From Zanthoxylum bungeanum (taxonomy: Eukaryota; Streptophyta; Magnoliopsida; Sapindales; Rutaceae), in NCBI GenBank assembly GCA_019454045.1, contig SKCR01021417.1:1-64000 (forward strand): a stretch of 64,000 bases of DNA, in the 5' to 3' direction. The notes below the pieces were generated by a model that made no database searches, was not told where the DNA came from, and worked only from the letters and a program-made list of their open reading frames with translations. Shown here piece after piece: positions 23,823 through 34,807 of this stretch (within the stretch, counting starts at the first letter, position 1; each line of letters begins with the position of its first letter). The translations under genes and the position numbers were made by a program.

Positions 23823-26093
23823 ATTTATAGCCCAAATACCATGGATTGTCTGGAGTAGAGACACGTAAGTATTTATCCATTCCCAACCTTGAGCCCGGCA
23901 AGAAGAAGAACACAGTAAATGAGAGTAATTGACAAACATATGGATTACGAGGTGTCTAGATGGTAGAGCCAATAAGATCAACGGAACGTAGAAAAAAATA
24001 ATTACGAGATGGGTAGACAGCCAAATCGATGAGTTCAATGAAACATAGATAAACAACATGAGCTAGAATAGTTTGAAGCCGCGGTAAGTTGAGCCAAGTT
24101 TAAATACCATTGTTGAATTAAGGAGTCCTTAAAGAGATAGAGACTTAGAAGTACAAGAGAGCAGGAAGAACAAATTTAAGGAACATAGAACAATTTATAA
24201 GGAGTCTCATGGTAGCAAAAAGAAAGACTAAGTAAGGAATAGTATCTGAACTAAAGATTCTGTAAAAGATATCCTAAGTAATTAAAAAATTGATAGAGTT
24301 TTCAGAAAAGTAAGGAGATAAGAAGTTCAAAAGACTAAGGTGGGAAGAAAATTTAAGTAGCGGAGTAGACATCATAAGAATGAATAAAATAGAGTATGAC
24401 AGGATTTTGAGAAAGAATAAAGACTTAAGAGGGTTAAGTAATAGAAATCAGAAAAAAAAATGGATATAAAAACAACATGGTTAGAGGGTAGGATTTTAGA
24501 AAAGGTTCGTGATAAGAAGTGGTAAAAATTGATAGTCGAAGGCGAATCAAGTGTAAAATTGAAAAATGAGATAACTCAGATAGTACTTAATGGAAGTATA
24601 TTAGTGAGGAAGTTGGAACTAGTAAAAATTGGAAGTTCTAGATTTATAGATGGACAGAATACGCAACCACAATATGGATAGCTAATGAGATCACTACCAT
24701 CGGGTAAGCGTCAGAATCGATCCCAGACTCCCAACCCTTGATAGATCGCGATAGTAGGAATAGACCACGACCTTCATCTCAAGGTTGCCCCATAATATAG
24801 ATGAACATGTGAAGGATATTAAACCATTAAATTACAAATGTTTCAGGTATAGAATGAAGCAGGATAAAAGATGGAAGGAACATTAACCTTAAGATTTGAA
24901 AGTGAAGCTACTGAGGTAAGACGACAATATAAGAAAAATACTTAGTAGGCGAAGACTGAAGAACATCATATCGAGATCTCTCAGTGTTAGATTAGAACCC
25001 AAACTCAATTACGAATTAACTCTTGTGATCCCTGAGAAGTGGTTATCTATAGTTTAAGTTAACCAAACCACCACGGGTTTGAAATAACCTTAGACAAAGT
25101 GAAGAAATCATCGAGGGTAAAAATTTGAGTAAACAGACCTCGGTAAGGATAAGATTTACAAGTAATGCAAACAAGTACAAAGAACAAGTCATGTAAAAGA
25201 CATCAACTGAACCAAGCTAGTAAAAATTGAAGGTAAAAAGAGTAAACTGATTAGTATAACCAGTATTAGCTAATAATAAAGGACATAACCCTAGCATAAG
25301 ATATATATGATCAAGCTTTGTATAGATATTATGTCTCAGAATTCCTTAGCCAACCAATAAGAGTCATCAGAAAGAAAGAACTACCATGATATGACATCAT
25401 GAGTATGAGAAACATTAGTGGACAAAAGAGTATTTGAAAAGGTCAGTTATAGATCATGAAGACCAAAACCTAAAGATAGTCAAAGATGTGGGAACTCGAA
25501 AAAGAGAAAGCTTATAACAGTAGAATGATTAATAAGATGGAAAACTGATAAGGTCAAATAGTTAGTTGAGTTCAAGTGAAAAATGTTAATATAAGGTACA
25601 TCCTATAAAGATAATTAAAAAGAATAGCTGAAGGACTCGTAGTATACACAGGTTAAGGGAAAATGAAGGTTATGGGTAAGAACATGAAGAATTATGGGAA
25701 CACTCTAAACGTGAAAAGTAACAGAAGTTACTAAGAATATTTTAAAGTTAGTTTCTTCATAGCAAGATGTATTAAAGGAGTGGTGAAGTCGGAACAGAAT
25801 GAAGATGAGCAAGAGGACAGACTACAATATGGAACAATTTTGGAAGTGAAGACTTGTGAAAATAGATGGAGATAAAAGAATGTTGGGTATAATTGGAAGT
25901 GTTAGAAATAAAATTATGTGATACATAAGAGATAGAGGTAGGATGATAAGTAATGAGCAAATGATCATAAAGTAAGATTAAGGAATTATATTTTTGCTAG
26001 AAAATTAAGATGTTAAAGACATGGTCATGTTGGCAACGACCAGGATAAGTCTACGAGTTGAGCCCCAAGAAGGATTCGAGGACGAATCTTATT
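23823..26093 (+). mobile_element. Decayed interior of gypsy element C
   Basis: It lies upstream of a polypurine tract that is followed by LTR C, so it should be the 3' part of a gypsy interior. The text just before the tract (CGAGGACGAATCTTATTT) is the end normally seen in plant chromovirus-type elements. I find no intact domain. Open frames are short and scattered, and the DNA looks heavily mutated. The boundary with LTR B on the left is not sharp. Confidence 0.55.
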
Positions 26094-26105
26094 TAAGGGG
26101 GAGAA
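26094..26105 (+). other. Polypurine tract of gypsy C
   Basis: TAAGGGGGAGAA lies immediately before the LTR-like start TTTATAACGACC. This is the usual primer site for plus-strand DNA synthesis and fixes the plus orientation of element C. Confidence 0.7.
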
Positions 26106-26261
26106 TTTATAACGACCGGTAGTTCTACTACTATTACATTATAGTACCATGGTAGTGTGAGATGAAGGTATCATTACATAAATTATGTTGAGACACAGAT
26201 ATACTTATGAAACGACTTTGGGGACAATCGGAAAAATCTTCGAACTCCAATTTTTATGAAG

Positions 26262-26668
26262 AATAAGAAGAAGAAGAAGAATAAGCAAAAGGAAGAAGAA
26301 GCATGAGCAGAAGAACAGGAGAAGAGAATGAGAAGAAGCAGGAGAAGAAGAATGAGAAGAAGCAGAAGAAGAAGAAGAGAAGAAGAAGAAGAAGAAGAAG
26401 AGGGAAGAATAAGAAACAGAAGAAGAGAGGAGTAAGAAGAGATGAGAAGAATGAGGAGAATAAGAAGAAGAAGCGCGAAAGAAGAAGAAGGAGAACGAGG
26501 AGGATAAGAATGAGGAGAATAATGAGAAGAAGAATAAGAATCAGAATTAGAGGAGAATGAGGCTGAGAAGGAGGAGAAAGAGGATGAGGAGAAGTAGAAG
26601 AAGAAGTCTAATAAAGCGAATAAGAAGAAGAACAAGAAGAAGAAGAAGAAGAAGAAGAAGAAGAAGCC
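26262..26668 (+). repeat. GAA-rich purine tract
   Basis: About 400 bp that is nearly all A and G on the plus strand, mainly AGAAGA triplets with AGGA and AATAAG variants. The long Lys/Arg-rich frames on the plus strand and the Ser/Leu/Phe-rich frame on the minus strand are by-products of the base composition. Such tracts can form triplex (H-DNA) structures. Confidence 0.95.
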
Positions 26669-27042
26669 TACAGGGGGCTGCAAAAAGGAAGGATGCATTC
26701 ATGGATCATAAAGGATTAGGAAAATCAAGCATAAAGAAGGTAAGGAGACTTGACCCAAATTAAGTATTGAGGTTTTGATGATTTTGATGTGTTGGTAATT
26801 TGGGTGTGATGATGAATAAATAATGATTGTATCAAGAAGTAGTGAATTGTAGGAAATCCCCATATTTGCTAAGTGTTAGGAATGAGATTTATTGAAGATT
26901 GTATGGTGGATAAGAGTTGGTGCTAATAATGATATTGGTCATATCTTAGAGTTTGGTTGAAGTTAATTATTTGTATGGTGATTTGGTGTAAGTGCTAAGG
27001 AGATTGAGTGTAAAACATAGTTTTTAGACCATAAATTGGTCT

Positions 27043-27198
27043 TGCGTCGTGACGCAGAGCGCTACGTGTCGCGATGCAATCTGGCAATTTTCCCAGGAAC
27101 ACCTCTGATGTGTTACGCGTCGCGACGCGCAAGGTAAAAAGTTGGGTACACTTCTGGATGATGCACGTCGCAACGCGCCCTGACTTGCGTCGCGACGC
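27043..27198. repeat. GCGTCGCGACGC palindrome cluster in LTR C
   Basis: Perfect 12-bp palindromes at 27117-27128 and 27187-27198, with one- or two-base variants at 27043-27054, 27066-27077 and near 27163-27174. Confidence 0.88.
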
Positions 27199-27764
27199 TA
27201 GAGCAAAAAATTCCCCAAAATTATTTTTAACCACTTCAGTCTCATCGAACGTATTAGGGGATACCCTATAAGTCCCGTACCAATTAGTATAATCATGATA
27301 CATCATAATATGTGAACGATACCTTCAGGATGTTATCGCTTACTTGAATAAGCAAATCGAATTTCCGTAGTACGTTTCTTAGTCCCTTTCTATTCTGGTT
27401 TATCCGGTAATAGATCATCGCAGGAACCTCAAGTCTCACCAGCGAAGTGGAGAAAGGCTAGCGGAACTCCAAGACACTAAGTAGACAATCTTCTTCTAAA
27501 TTGACTTTTATTTTGTCATTTTTATTTCAGACTTATATTTTTACGCTATAGGGCGTTACAAGACTTTCCTTACAGTTATTTCATACAAGATTATGTTTTG
27601 AGAAAAAGAAATATTTTTCAGAAAATGTTTTGTATATTTATGAGATTCAAAGCACGATTTTTATGTTTTTGGGGCATGGGGGAAAATCCCACCCCAGTAT
27701 GTAACTGGATACAATTTGGAATTGACGGACAGAGAACATATGCACATGTAGAGGACTGGGGAGA

Positions 27765-27985
27765 CAACGATACGTAACGCCCCCAGATCCTAGATCAGGG
27801 CTAGGGGACAGCGATACGTAACGCCCCTAGACCCTAGTTTCAGGGTCAGATAGTAGCATGGATCAGCACTACCGGCTCTAGTTCTGTGGCTTTGGGGACG
27901 ACGATACGTTACGCCCCAAGACCACCAGTTTCAGGGACATTAGTGGCGTGCTTTGGGGGACGGCGATACGTAACGCCCTAAAGTC
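27765..27985 (+). repeat. GATACGTAACGCC hairpin repeats in LTR C
   Basis: Four units spaced 45-85 bp apart, each GGGGACRRCGATACGTAACGC with flanking C runs. A fifth copy lies at about 30421-30442, beyond the nested solo LTR. Each core holds the TACGTA palindrome inside a possible G-run/C-run hairpin. Confidence 0.85.
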
Positions 27986-27992
27986 ATGGTTT

Positions 27993-30384
27993 TGTAAGGG
28001 TTTTAGGGGCTAAATCCGGTAACGCAGCGGAAACGGTGGAAATCCGATTTTCCGATTCCGATTTCAAAACTTTTTCTCGGATTAATTAAATAAACATATT
28101 TATTTAATATTCTAATAATCAAATTATGAAAATAAAATTCAATAAATCATATTTAAGTGAATTTACCGAATTGCCCTTACACTTGATATTTTGTTCATTT
28201 TATCCGAAATTGATCAAATCAATTTTGAATGATTGTAAATCATTTCTAAGATGAACTTAGCATGTTCAAAACATCAAAACACCAAGGCAACACAAAGAAT
28301 CCAAAATTGGCCATTTGGCCGAGAGCTTCAAAAGGGGGGGATAGTGCATTTTGTGATTTCATGATTCAACACATCAATATGTAATCTAATCAACATGAAA
28401 CTTTATATGCATCATATACACATCCTTATACACAACATAAATGAAAAGCCCCAGTTTGGAAGTGGTCATGAACCCTAATTTTTCAATTTCTTCAAATTGG
28501 ACAAATTAGACCAAATAGTTAAATCAATTACTTTAATCATCATTCTTCCATCCAATCAAAGTCTCAACACAATGAAACAACTCAAGATCAAATCTAGGTC
28601 ATCTAAAGTGGGTCAACAACTCTAGATTAGCAACAAAGTTTCCAAAACCATAAAAGAATACTTATAACTACAATAGTCATAAGCTTCCTTCATCATACAT
28701 GCTCAATACTTTAACAAAACTTCCATCATCAAAAACACAAATAATAAAGAAAATAATAACATAAGAACATCACAAGATGTAGCCTAATCCTTAGGAACAA
28801 TTTCCTTTCTAATAGTAAGTTAATAATACTTACTAAAACCAAGCTTTTTCCTTTGTTTTTCTTTCTTTCACTCTAACTTCTTTTGCTTTCTTTAATGGAG
28901 TTTTGTGTGAAAAAATGTATTAGGTTATTAATGAAATGAAATGAAAAACAATATATACTTGTTTGGAAAAGCCCTTGCCGAAAATGGTAAAGGCTAATAC
29001 AAAAATATTAATTTCAATTTCATTTGCAATTTCATTTAATCAACTTGACATAAATATCTAAAACACTTTATTGATATTTATATTAAGTCAACAAAGGCAA
29101 CTTAATCATTTTAAATCAAATATCCAAAGTTAAGATATTTATATTTTAATTAATTTAATCATTTAACATTAAATAATTAATTAATTAATTAAATACAAAT
29201 ATATTAAATATATGTACTATATTTACATTAAATATCAAATACATTATTCATTTAGGATATTAGTCAAATATCTCAGTTTGACTATTAATTAATGTGTATT
29301 TAAATTAATCAAGTATTAAATGTAAATACACAATAATTAAGTAAATGACTATCGGTCCCTTTAGCATGTATCTTGCGTTTAACCTTTAAACGACTTTATA
29401 AATAATCAATATTATTTATAAATGTTGCTCTAGTGCTCTACGAGTATTTCATTATTAGACTCTCTAGATTCAGGTATATCCGTCACGAAATCCAATTTCG
29501 TGTCCATAATTATCCACCCGTAAATTATGACGATCACGGATAATCTCACTGAATCATACAGGTCGAGGTCATGGTAAATGTATAATTCCTCCGTCACAGG
29601 TATCCGGATAAATCCCAGAGATATAGATGTAAACGTCAAATCTCTACGGGATTATCCAGTCGACTATTCTATTAGCAATCTCTAAAAGAATGTTTAGAAC
29701 TAGCTTCTAAACTTTACCACGGGCCCATGGTTTTATCTGATTGCTAATCATATGGACTACCTATGCTCTGATACACAGAACTCACGGATCCTATCTTGAT
29801 ACACATAGGACACCCTGAGGATCTATCTACACCCAACGAACAGGCGGAGGTCTGATCTAAATAGATCAGTGACGTGACTGCCATCTAAGTGTAGAAGATG
29901 TCTCATGTGCCCACAATGGCATCTCAATTCTAAGAATCACAAGTGCTACTCAACCCGAGAAGATTCTCATTGACGTTGGTGTACCATCCATTAAGAATCT
30001 TGGTGAGTCGTTCAGTGTTTATCCGCTATAAACACACACACGTCTATACTAGTCTCCAAGACTATGGTTCATTGAGAAACCATTGGATCATATATTCCAG
30101 TATACGACATGTACCGGTCTCAACGTGTTTACTTTACTGACCAAGTAGTGTAAACCTTGACCAGGAACTGTCTGAGAATGAAAACGTCATGATACTACTC
30201 AATGTCAGTTGCGACGCTTTTGCAACAGTACCATGACTAATTATTCTAAGGTCATTACGTCTTTACCATATAAAAGATAGATTATATTATAGAAACTGCA
30301 TATATTATTCATAATAATAATGTTTTACAGAAGTATTCAAAAGAAATACAACCGGAAATGGCGCTCTGAGCACCAACCCCAACA
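27993..30384 (-). mobile_element. Solo copia LTR
   Basis: A 2392-bp unit that begins TGTAAGGGTTTTAGGGGC and ends ACCAACCCCAACA. It is flanked by a 5-bp TSD, GGTTT (27988-27992 and 30385-30389). There is no second LTR, PBS or interior, so it is a solo LTR left by recombination. It splits the hairpin array of LTR C. It is homologous to the truncated LTR at 4499-6998. The orientation is inferred from end similarity to the copia element at 42-60 kb. Confidence 0.88.
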
Positions 30385-31148
30385 GGTTTTTGCATTCATG
30401 GCTCCAGATATGCGTACGAGGGGACGGCGATACGTAACGCCCTCATACGTCAAGTTTTTCAGATACAGATCAGTTTCAGATATCAGATTTTCAGATAAAA
30501 AGCTTATATATACCAATTTTCATAAAACAGTTTTCAGAAATCAGAGTTTAGAAAATAGTTTTCAGAAACTAAACTTTCAAAAGCAGATTTTAGAAAGAGA
30601 AGATTTATTAAAGAGGTTTTCAAGCGAAGTTTTCAGAAAGAAAGATTTTCTTTAAGTTATTTTGTTGAAACCTTGGTTTTAGAACCAAATGATTTTATTT
30701 CAGCTTTTTCAGTTTTTCGTCCACTCACTTAGATCAAATAGTGATCTAAACCCCCCACTTCCAGTTCTATTATTTTACAGGTATTCTCTGAGGACGAGCT
30801 CAGGAGGGCGGATACTGATGCAGTCACTAGGGTTGGAGTCCACCAGTCCAAGTCAAAAAGTAAGAGTCCAGTTGATGTCAGTCAGAGTCAAACAAAAGTA
30901 ATGTATTAGTATTTGTGTTATGTGTAGTCATTGTATAAACATGTGTATCTAAGTATACAGTTATTGAAGTTAAGATTGTGTGTTAAGTTGTTAAGTTTTG
31001 GCAACGGTCCCACACATATAATTTATAAGTATATATAATTAGAGCAAAGAGTATTAGTAATTGAGTAACAGTTATCAAAGTCAGAGGCTTATGGGGTTAG
31101 TACGGTCTATCCTTTACCGGTAACATCTTCCAGATCGGGGATGTTACA

Positions 31149-32160
31149 CAACTAAAATCGTTGAAGATGGAGTTGTTTTGGGTGTTCCGGGAAGGTCCGG
31201 AAATTTATTATAGTAAGTCGGGAATTCTGTAAAACTATAATCCTAATCGTGTTTTGTAATTTATTTTGATAGATTTGACTATGATCAAGAGTGGTCGAGA
31301 AACCAGGTAAGTATGTCATATGATGAATGCTTGAAATATAGTTAATTGGTTGCATGATTGTTTCATAGGAGATATATATGTGTATATGTATAGCTTAAGT
31401 TGACTAAACCACCGTGGGTTTGGGTTGGCTAAAGTCACGGATATGGGTGGTTTGGTTCAACGGCGCATAATCGCACGTTATGAATATATATATGTATATA
31501 TACCAAGTTAAAAGTATGTCGTTAATATGTATATGGTATGATTTCAATGTGTTTCGATATACGAGTCATTCGATAATGTTTGATAACCTTGAAATGTATC
31601 GTGTGATGTGCCGGATTTGTGGGCTCCTTGTTGACTGTTGATGGATAAATGTATATTTTGTGATGTTTTGAAATGTGAATGAATACTTCTGTCTTTTGTT
31701 TTTATGAATGTTTTTGTTTTTTGACATTTATGTTCTCTGATACCTTGATTTATGTTTTGAAACTTCGATATTGATTTTATGATATGAAAGCATTTTGACA
31801 AAAAGAAAAGACTTCAAATAGTTTGGTTTTGACATAAATGATAAAGAATATGTTTCCGTCTCGGCGATTGTTATATGTTTTTAATATTTTATGAACTATC
31901 ATAATATTTCCGTTCGAGATGTTTGTTAATGAAATGTTTCCGCCTCGACGCTTGATCTACGTTCTCATGTTTTATGATTTATCGATAAGTTTCCGTCGAG
32001 GTATTTGATGATATATTTCCATCATGGCGATTGACTTTTATTTTCATAAATTATGACTTATGATTATGTTTTGGCCGTGGCACTTTTTATGGGGTCTTAA
32101 CCATCGAAAATGGTTGGCCCATTACTTTGTTGACATGGGTTTGAAAATGAATGGCCTAAT
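31149..32160 (+). mobile_element. Gypsy LTR fragment D (A family)
   Basis: It contains phrases of the LTR A family: TATGTTTCCGTCTCGGCG, TTTCCGCCTCGACGCTTGAT, and GGGTCTTAACCATCGAAAATGG near its end (LTR A has GGGTCTCGTCTATCAGAAATGG). It stops abruptly at about 32160 at the Athila integrase fragment, so its 3' part is missing. No gene is supported here. Confidence 0.6.
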
Positions 32161-33005
32161 ACATCAATCGCAGTACACTATGTTAGAAATGAAAAGTGAC
32201 TCTTGAAAATTTGAACACTCCAAAAATGGATTCATACGTTGTTCGTTTACTTTGAATACATCATCATCCCTAGGATTCTCAATGTCAATAGCTTCATATA
32301 GGTAAACGTGTTTCACAATAAATGGGCCACTCCATTTTGATTTCAATTTTTCAAGAAATAAATGAAGACGAGAATTATAAAGTAAAACTTTTTGACCTAA
32401 TTCAAATATTTTTCGTGAAATTTGACTATCATGAAAGGCCTTACTTTTAGCATTAAGAATTTTTAAAATCTCATATAAATCATTTTTTAACTCTTCAAGT
32501 TCATTTAATTGTAGTTTCCTTCAAGACTAGCATTTTCAAGGTATGAATTGAATGTTGTAATAACCCAATATGCCTTATGCTCAAGTTCTATAGGCAAATA
32601 ATAAATTTTTCCATAAACTAGACGATATGGAGACATTCCCAAAGACCTTTGGAAAGCTGTTCGGTATGCCCAAAATACATCAGTCAGTCGAAGAGACCAA
32701 TCTTTGTAATTTAGATTGACCGTTTTTTCCAAAATGTGTTTGATTTTCCTATTTTTTAGTTCGACTTGAACATTTGTCTGAGGGTGATAGGAGGTATAAA
32801 TTTTATGTGTAATTCCAAACCTTTTCATTAATGACTCAAAAGGCTTGTTACAAAAGTGTTTACCACTATCACTTATAATGGCCTGAGGGATTCCTAATCA
32901 ACTTACAATATTTTCTTTTAAAAATTTAATCACAATTTTGTGATCATTATTTCAACAAGGAATTACCTCAATCCATTTGAGACATAATCGATTGCTAATT
33001 CCTAC
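32161..33005 (-). pseudogene. Athila integrase, C-terminal part
   Basis: Read on the minus strand it encodes a typical Athila integrase tail. A segment with HPQTN, NREIKHILEK-like and DWSLRLTDVFWAYRTA lies at 32828-32505, and a C-terminal piece with KSKWSGPF and DVFKVNEQRM at 32346-32164. The start at about 33000 encodes a KWIEVIPC-like motif. Stops and frameshifts break it. Its N-terminal half is at 40678-41040, on the other side of LOG element 1. The 3' end of the host Athila element is truncated here. Confidence 0.9.
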
Positions 33006-33738
33006 TGTTGTTATTAATTATTGAATCTATTTATTTACAAATATCTAATTAAATGGAGAAAAGAATTGATTGCTTTGGTTGGTTGAATGTGGAATTGCTT
33101 AATAAAAATAAAAATAAAATAAAAATAAGAAAATACTAAGGAAAATAAAAGATAAGATTAAAAGGTCTAGGGTCGCGACTCCACACAATACTGTTAAAAA
33201 GATTAATTGACTCTCTTATTTATGTGTAATAAATTAATTTGCTAACTTGGAACACGAAGATATGCAAAAGCCTCTGTCGATGGTCAGACGCAAATACCCA
33301 GTATAACCCAATTGAACCATATTCATATGTCAACCACATTACCCTGGATTCATTAAGACCAAGTTCCAATTATGGCTACCCACGCCCAACAGGTATATTC
33401 CTATCATGTAAGGAAATCTATTAAAGGGTTATCTATCCTCAAGGAAGATCGTGAGTTATTAAGTCTAAGGCTGAAACCTAAAAATCCATATGTCTAGTTC
33501 ATTTTAAATTTACCCATCAATCCTATTGGCGATCAGGCAACAGAAAGCATTAAGCTTAAGACTTAATAAACAAACTAAAGAACTATCCATAAAAAGAAAA
33601 TCAATTATTAAGTGTGAATATTGTGTTTCATCACTTCCCTAGAATAAAATAAAATGCTGGGGGTTGGGGATCCACTTTTACTATTTATAATTTAGACATC
33701 TCCCTTATTATAATATAAAAATTAATCGTGATATTACC

Positions 33739-33921
33739 GACCAGCCATAAAGGTGGTATCCTCATTAAATTAGATTTAATTAAGTCCGACCAGCCATAAA
33801 GGCGGTATTATTATTTGTCCATAACCAGCCATATAGGCGGTAATTACCTGTCACCTAAAGACCAGCCATTTAGGCGGTGCCACATTATGTCAAATAAATA
33901 AAACCAGCCATTAAGGCGGTA
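33739..33921. repeat. Five-copy CCAGCCATAAAGGCGGT motif
   Basis: Five copies of ACCAGCCATAAAGGCGGTA or close variants, about 35-47 bp apart. The right LTR has the same five at about 39510-39695. Each has a GCC/GGC inverted repeat around an AT core. The host Athila LTR keeps single related copies near 61676 and 61750. Confidence 0.85.
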
Positions 33922-34223
33922 CTCTTTTATATTTTGAATTATAATTTCCTTATTATATTTAAAGGAGATTAATCTGAATTAAAATAATAAAAGCTTCACC
34001 TTATCCCTAGCGGAAAATTAACTACTAAACATTAAAAGAAATGAGTAGAAGAAGAGATCTATTATTAATTAAAATTAAAATACATAAATTAAAAATACAA
34101 TTTATATACAAAAATAGATGCTTCCTACAATTTATAGCCAAACTTTCGGCTCGGGCGTCGCGACGCCAAAGGTCCCAGCGTAGCGACGCTGGCACGCGGT
34201 TTTGGTCCACGCGTGATCTGTCG

Positions 34224-34556
34224 GCAGAATATGGTGATGACATGTGTCACGCGATAAAGGTGGTGCAATGAGAAGACGACACGTGGCACACGGTGATTGG
34301 CTGAGCTTTCGTTCCAATGATCATCTGACAAGTGGCACGCGCTTAGGATCGGTCAAATGAGAGGTCGACACGTGGCATCCGGTGATTTGTCCAATATTCG
34401 GTCCAATGAGAGGTTGACACGTGGCACACGCTTGCTTTGGTCCAATGAGATTTCGACATGTGGCATCCGGTGCATTTTAGCAGATCTTCTGTGATGATGA
34501 CACGTGGCACGGCGCACGTTAGCAAGTCCAATTTCTCATATTCTGACACGTGTCCC
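34224..34556 (-). promoter_or_regulatory. G-box (CACGTG) array in the 3' LTR of LOG element 1
   Basis: Exact CACGTG at 34280-34285, 34369-34374, 34418-34423, 34501-34506 and 34547-34552, plus one-base variants near 34231, 34329 and 34457. Each lies in a GACACGTGGCAYNCGG context with nearby CCAAT boxes (for example GTCCAATGAGA). GACACGTGGC is the core of plant ABA-response and G-box elements bound by bZIP and bHLH factors. Its place in U3 fits a promoter role. The 5' LTR copy has seven exact sites (40085-40415). Confidence 0.75.
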
Positions 34557-34791
34557 TCGGCGCACGTTAGCATGGCCGACGCACTTTAGGCGTCGCGACG
34601 CGGACAAATTACCGAATTGCCATTTTGTCATTTTTTCTGTATTTTTGGCCCCAAATTGCTTCCAATGCTTTCCCAACTTTATTTATCTGCAAAATAACAC
34701 AAAACACATCAAAACGTTCATAAAACTCAAGAAACTATACAAAATATTAGGTTAAATGAGTGGGAAATAGTGATAGATTTACCACTCATCA

Positions 34792-34807
34792 CACCCCCAA
34801 ACCTAAC
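34792..34807 (-). other. Polypurine tract of LOG element 1
   Basis: On the minus strand GTTAGGTTTGGGGGTG ends exactly at the LTR start TGATGAGTGG. This wording, with GCTCGAGGACTAGCAAAA just before it, is characteristic of Athila-type elements. Confidence 0.85.

Larger units (their letters stand above)
26106..31148 (+). mobile_element. Gypsy LTR C, interrupted by a solo copia LTR
   Basis: It runs from the polypurine tract to GATCGGGGATGTTACA at 31148. Without the nested solo LTR it is about 2.65 kb. In order it has the GAA-rich purine tract, the GCGTCGCGACGC palindrome cluster, the GATACGTAACGCC hairpin array (which resumes at about 30425 after the insertion), an AGATCAAATAGTGATCT palindrome at 30732-30748, and the LTR end. 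The order matches LTR B reversed. The matching 5' LTR was not found in the window. Confidence 0.7.
33006..34791 (-). mobile_element. LOG element 1, 3' LTR (left)
   Basis: Collinear with 38780-40677. It ends TTACCACTCATCA just before the polypurine tract. Relative to the right copy it lacks the first 90 or so bases, about 65 bases near 34125 and one palindrome near 34600. It holds the five-copy CCAGCC/GGCGGT motif, the palindromes GCGTCGCGACGC (34155-34166, 34590-34601) and the G-box array. Confidence 0.9.

Noticed and set aside
26183..26763. Arg/Lys-rich plus-strand frames and a Ser/Leu/Phe-rich minus-strand frame
   Set aside because: All are translations of a GAA-type purine tract inside an LTR. 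Low complexity on both strands shows composition, not coding.
33239..33424. A 61-residue frame repeated at 39013-39198
   Set aside because: The duplication is explained by the two LTRs of LOG element 1. The frame has no domain and is a chance frame in LTR DNA.
34025..34573. Several overlapping frames in the G-box region of the LTRs
   Set aside because: They arise from the GC-rich tandem G-box/CCAAT repeats, conflict on both strands, and differ between the two LTRs.
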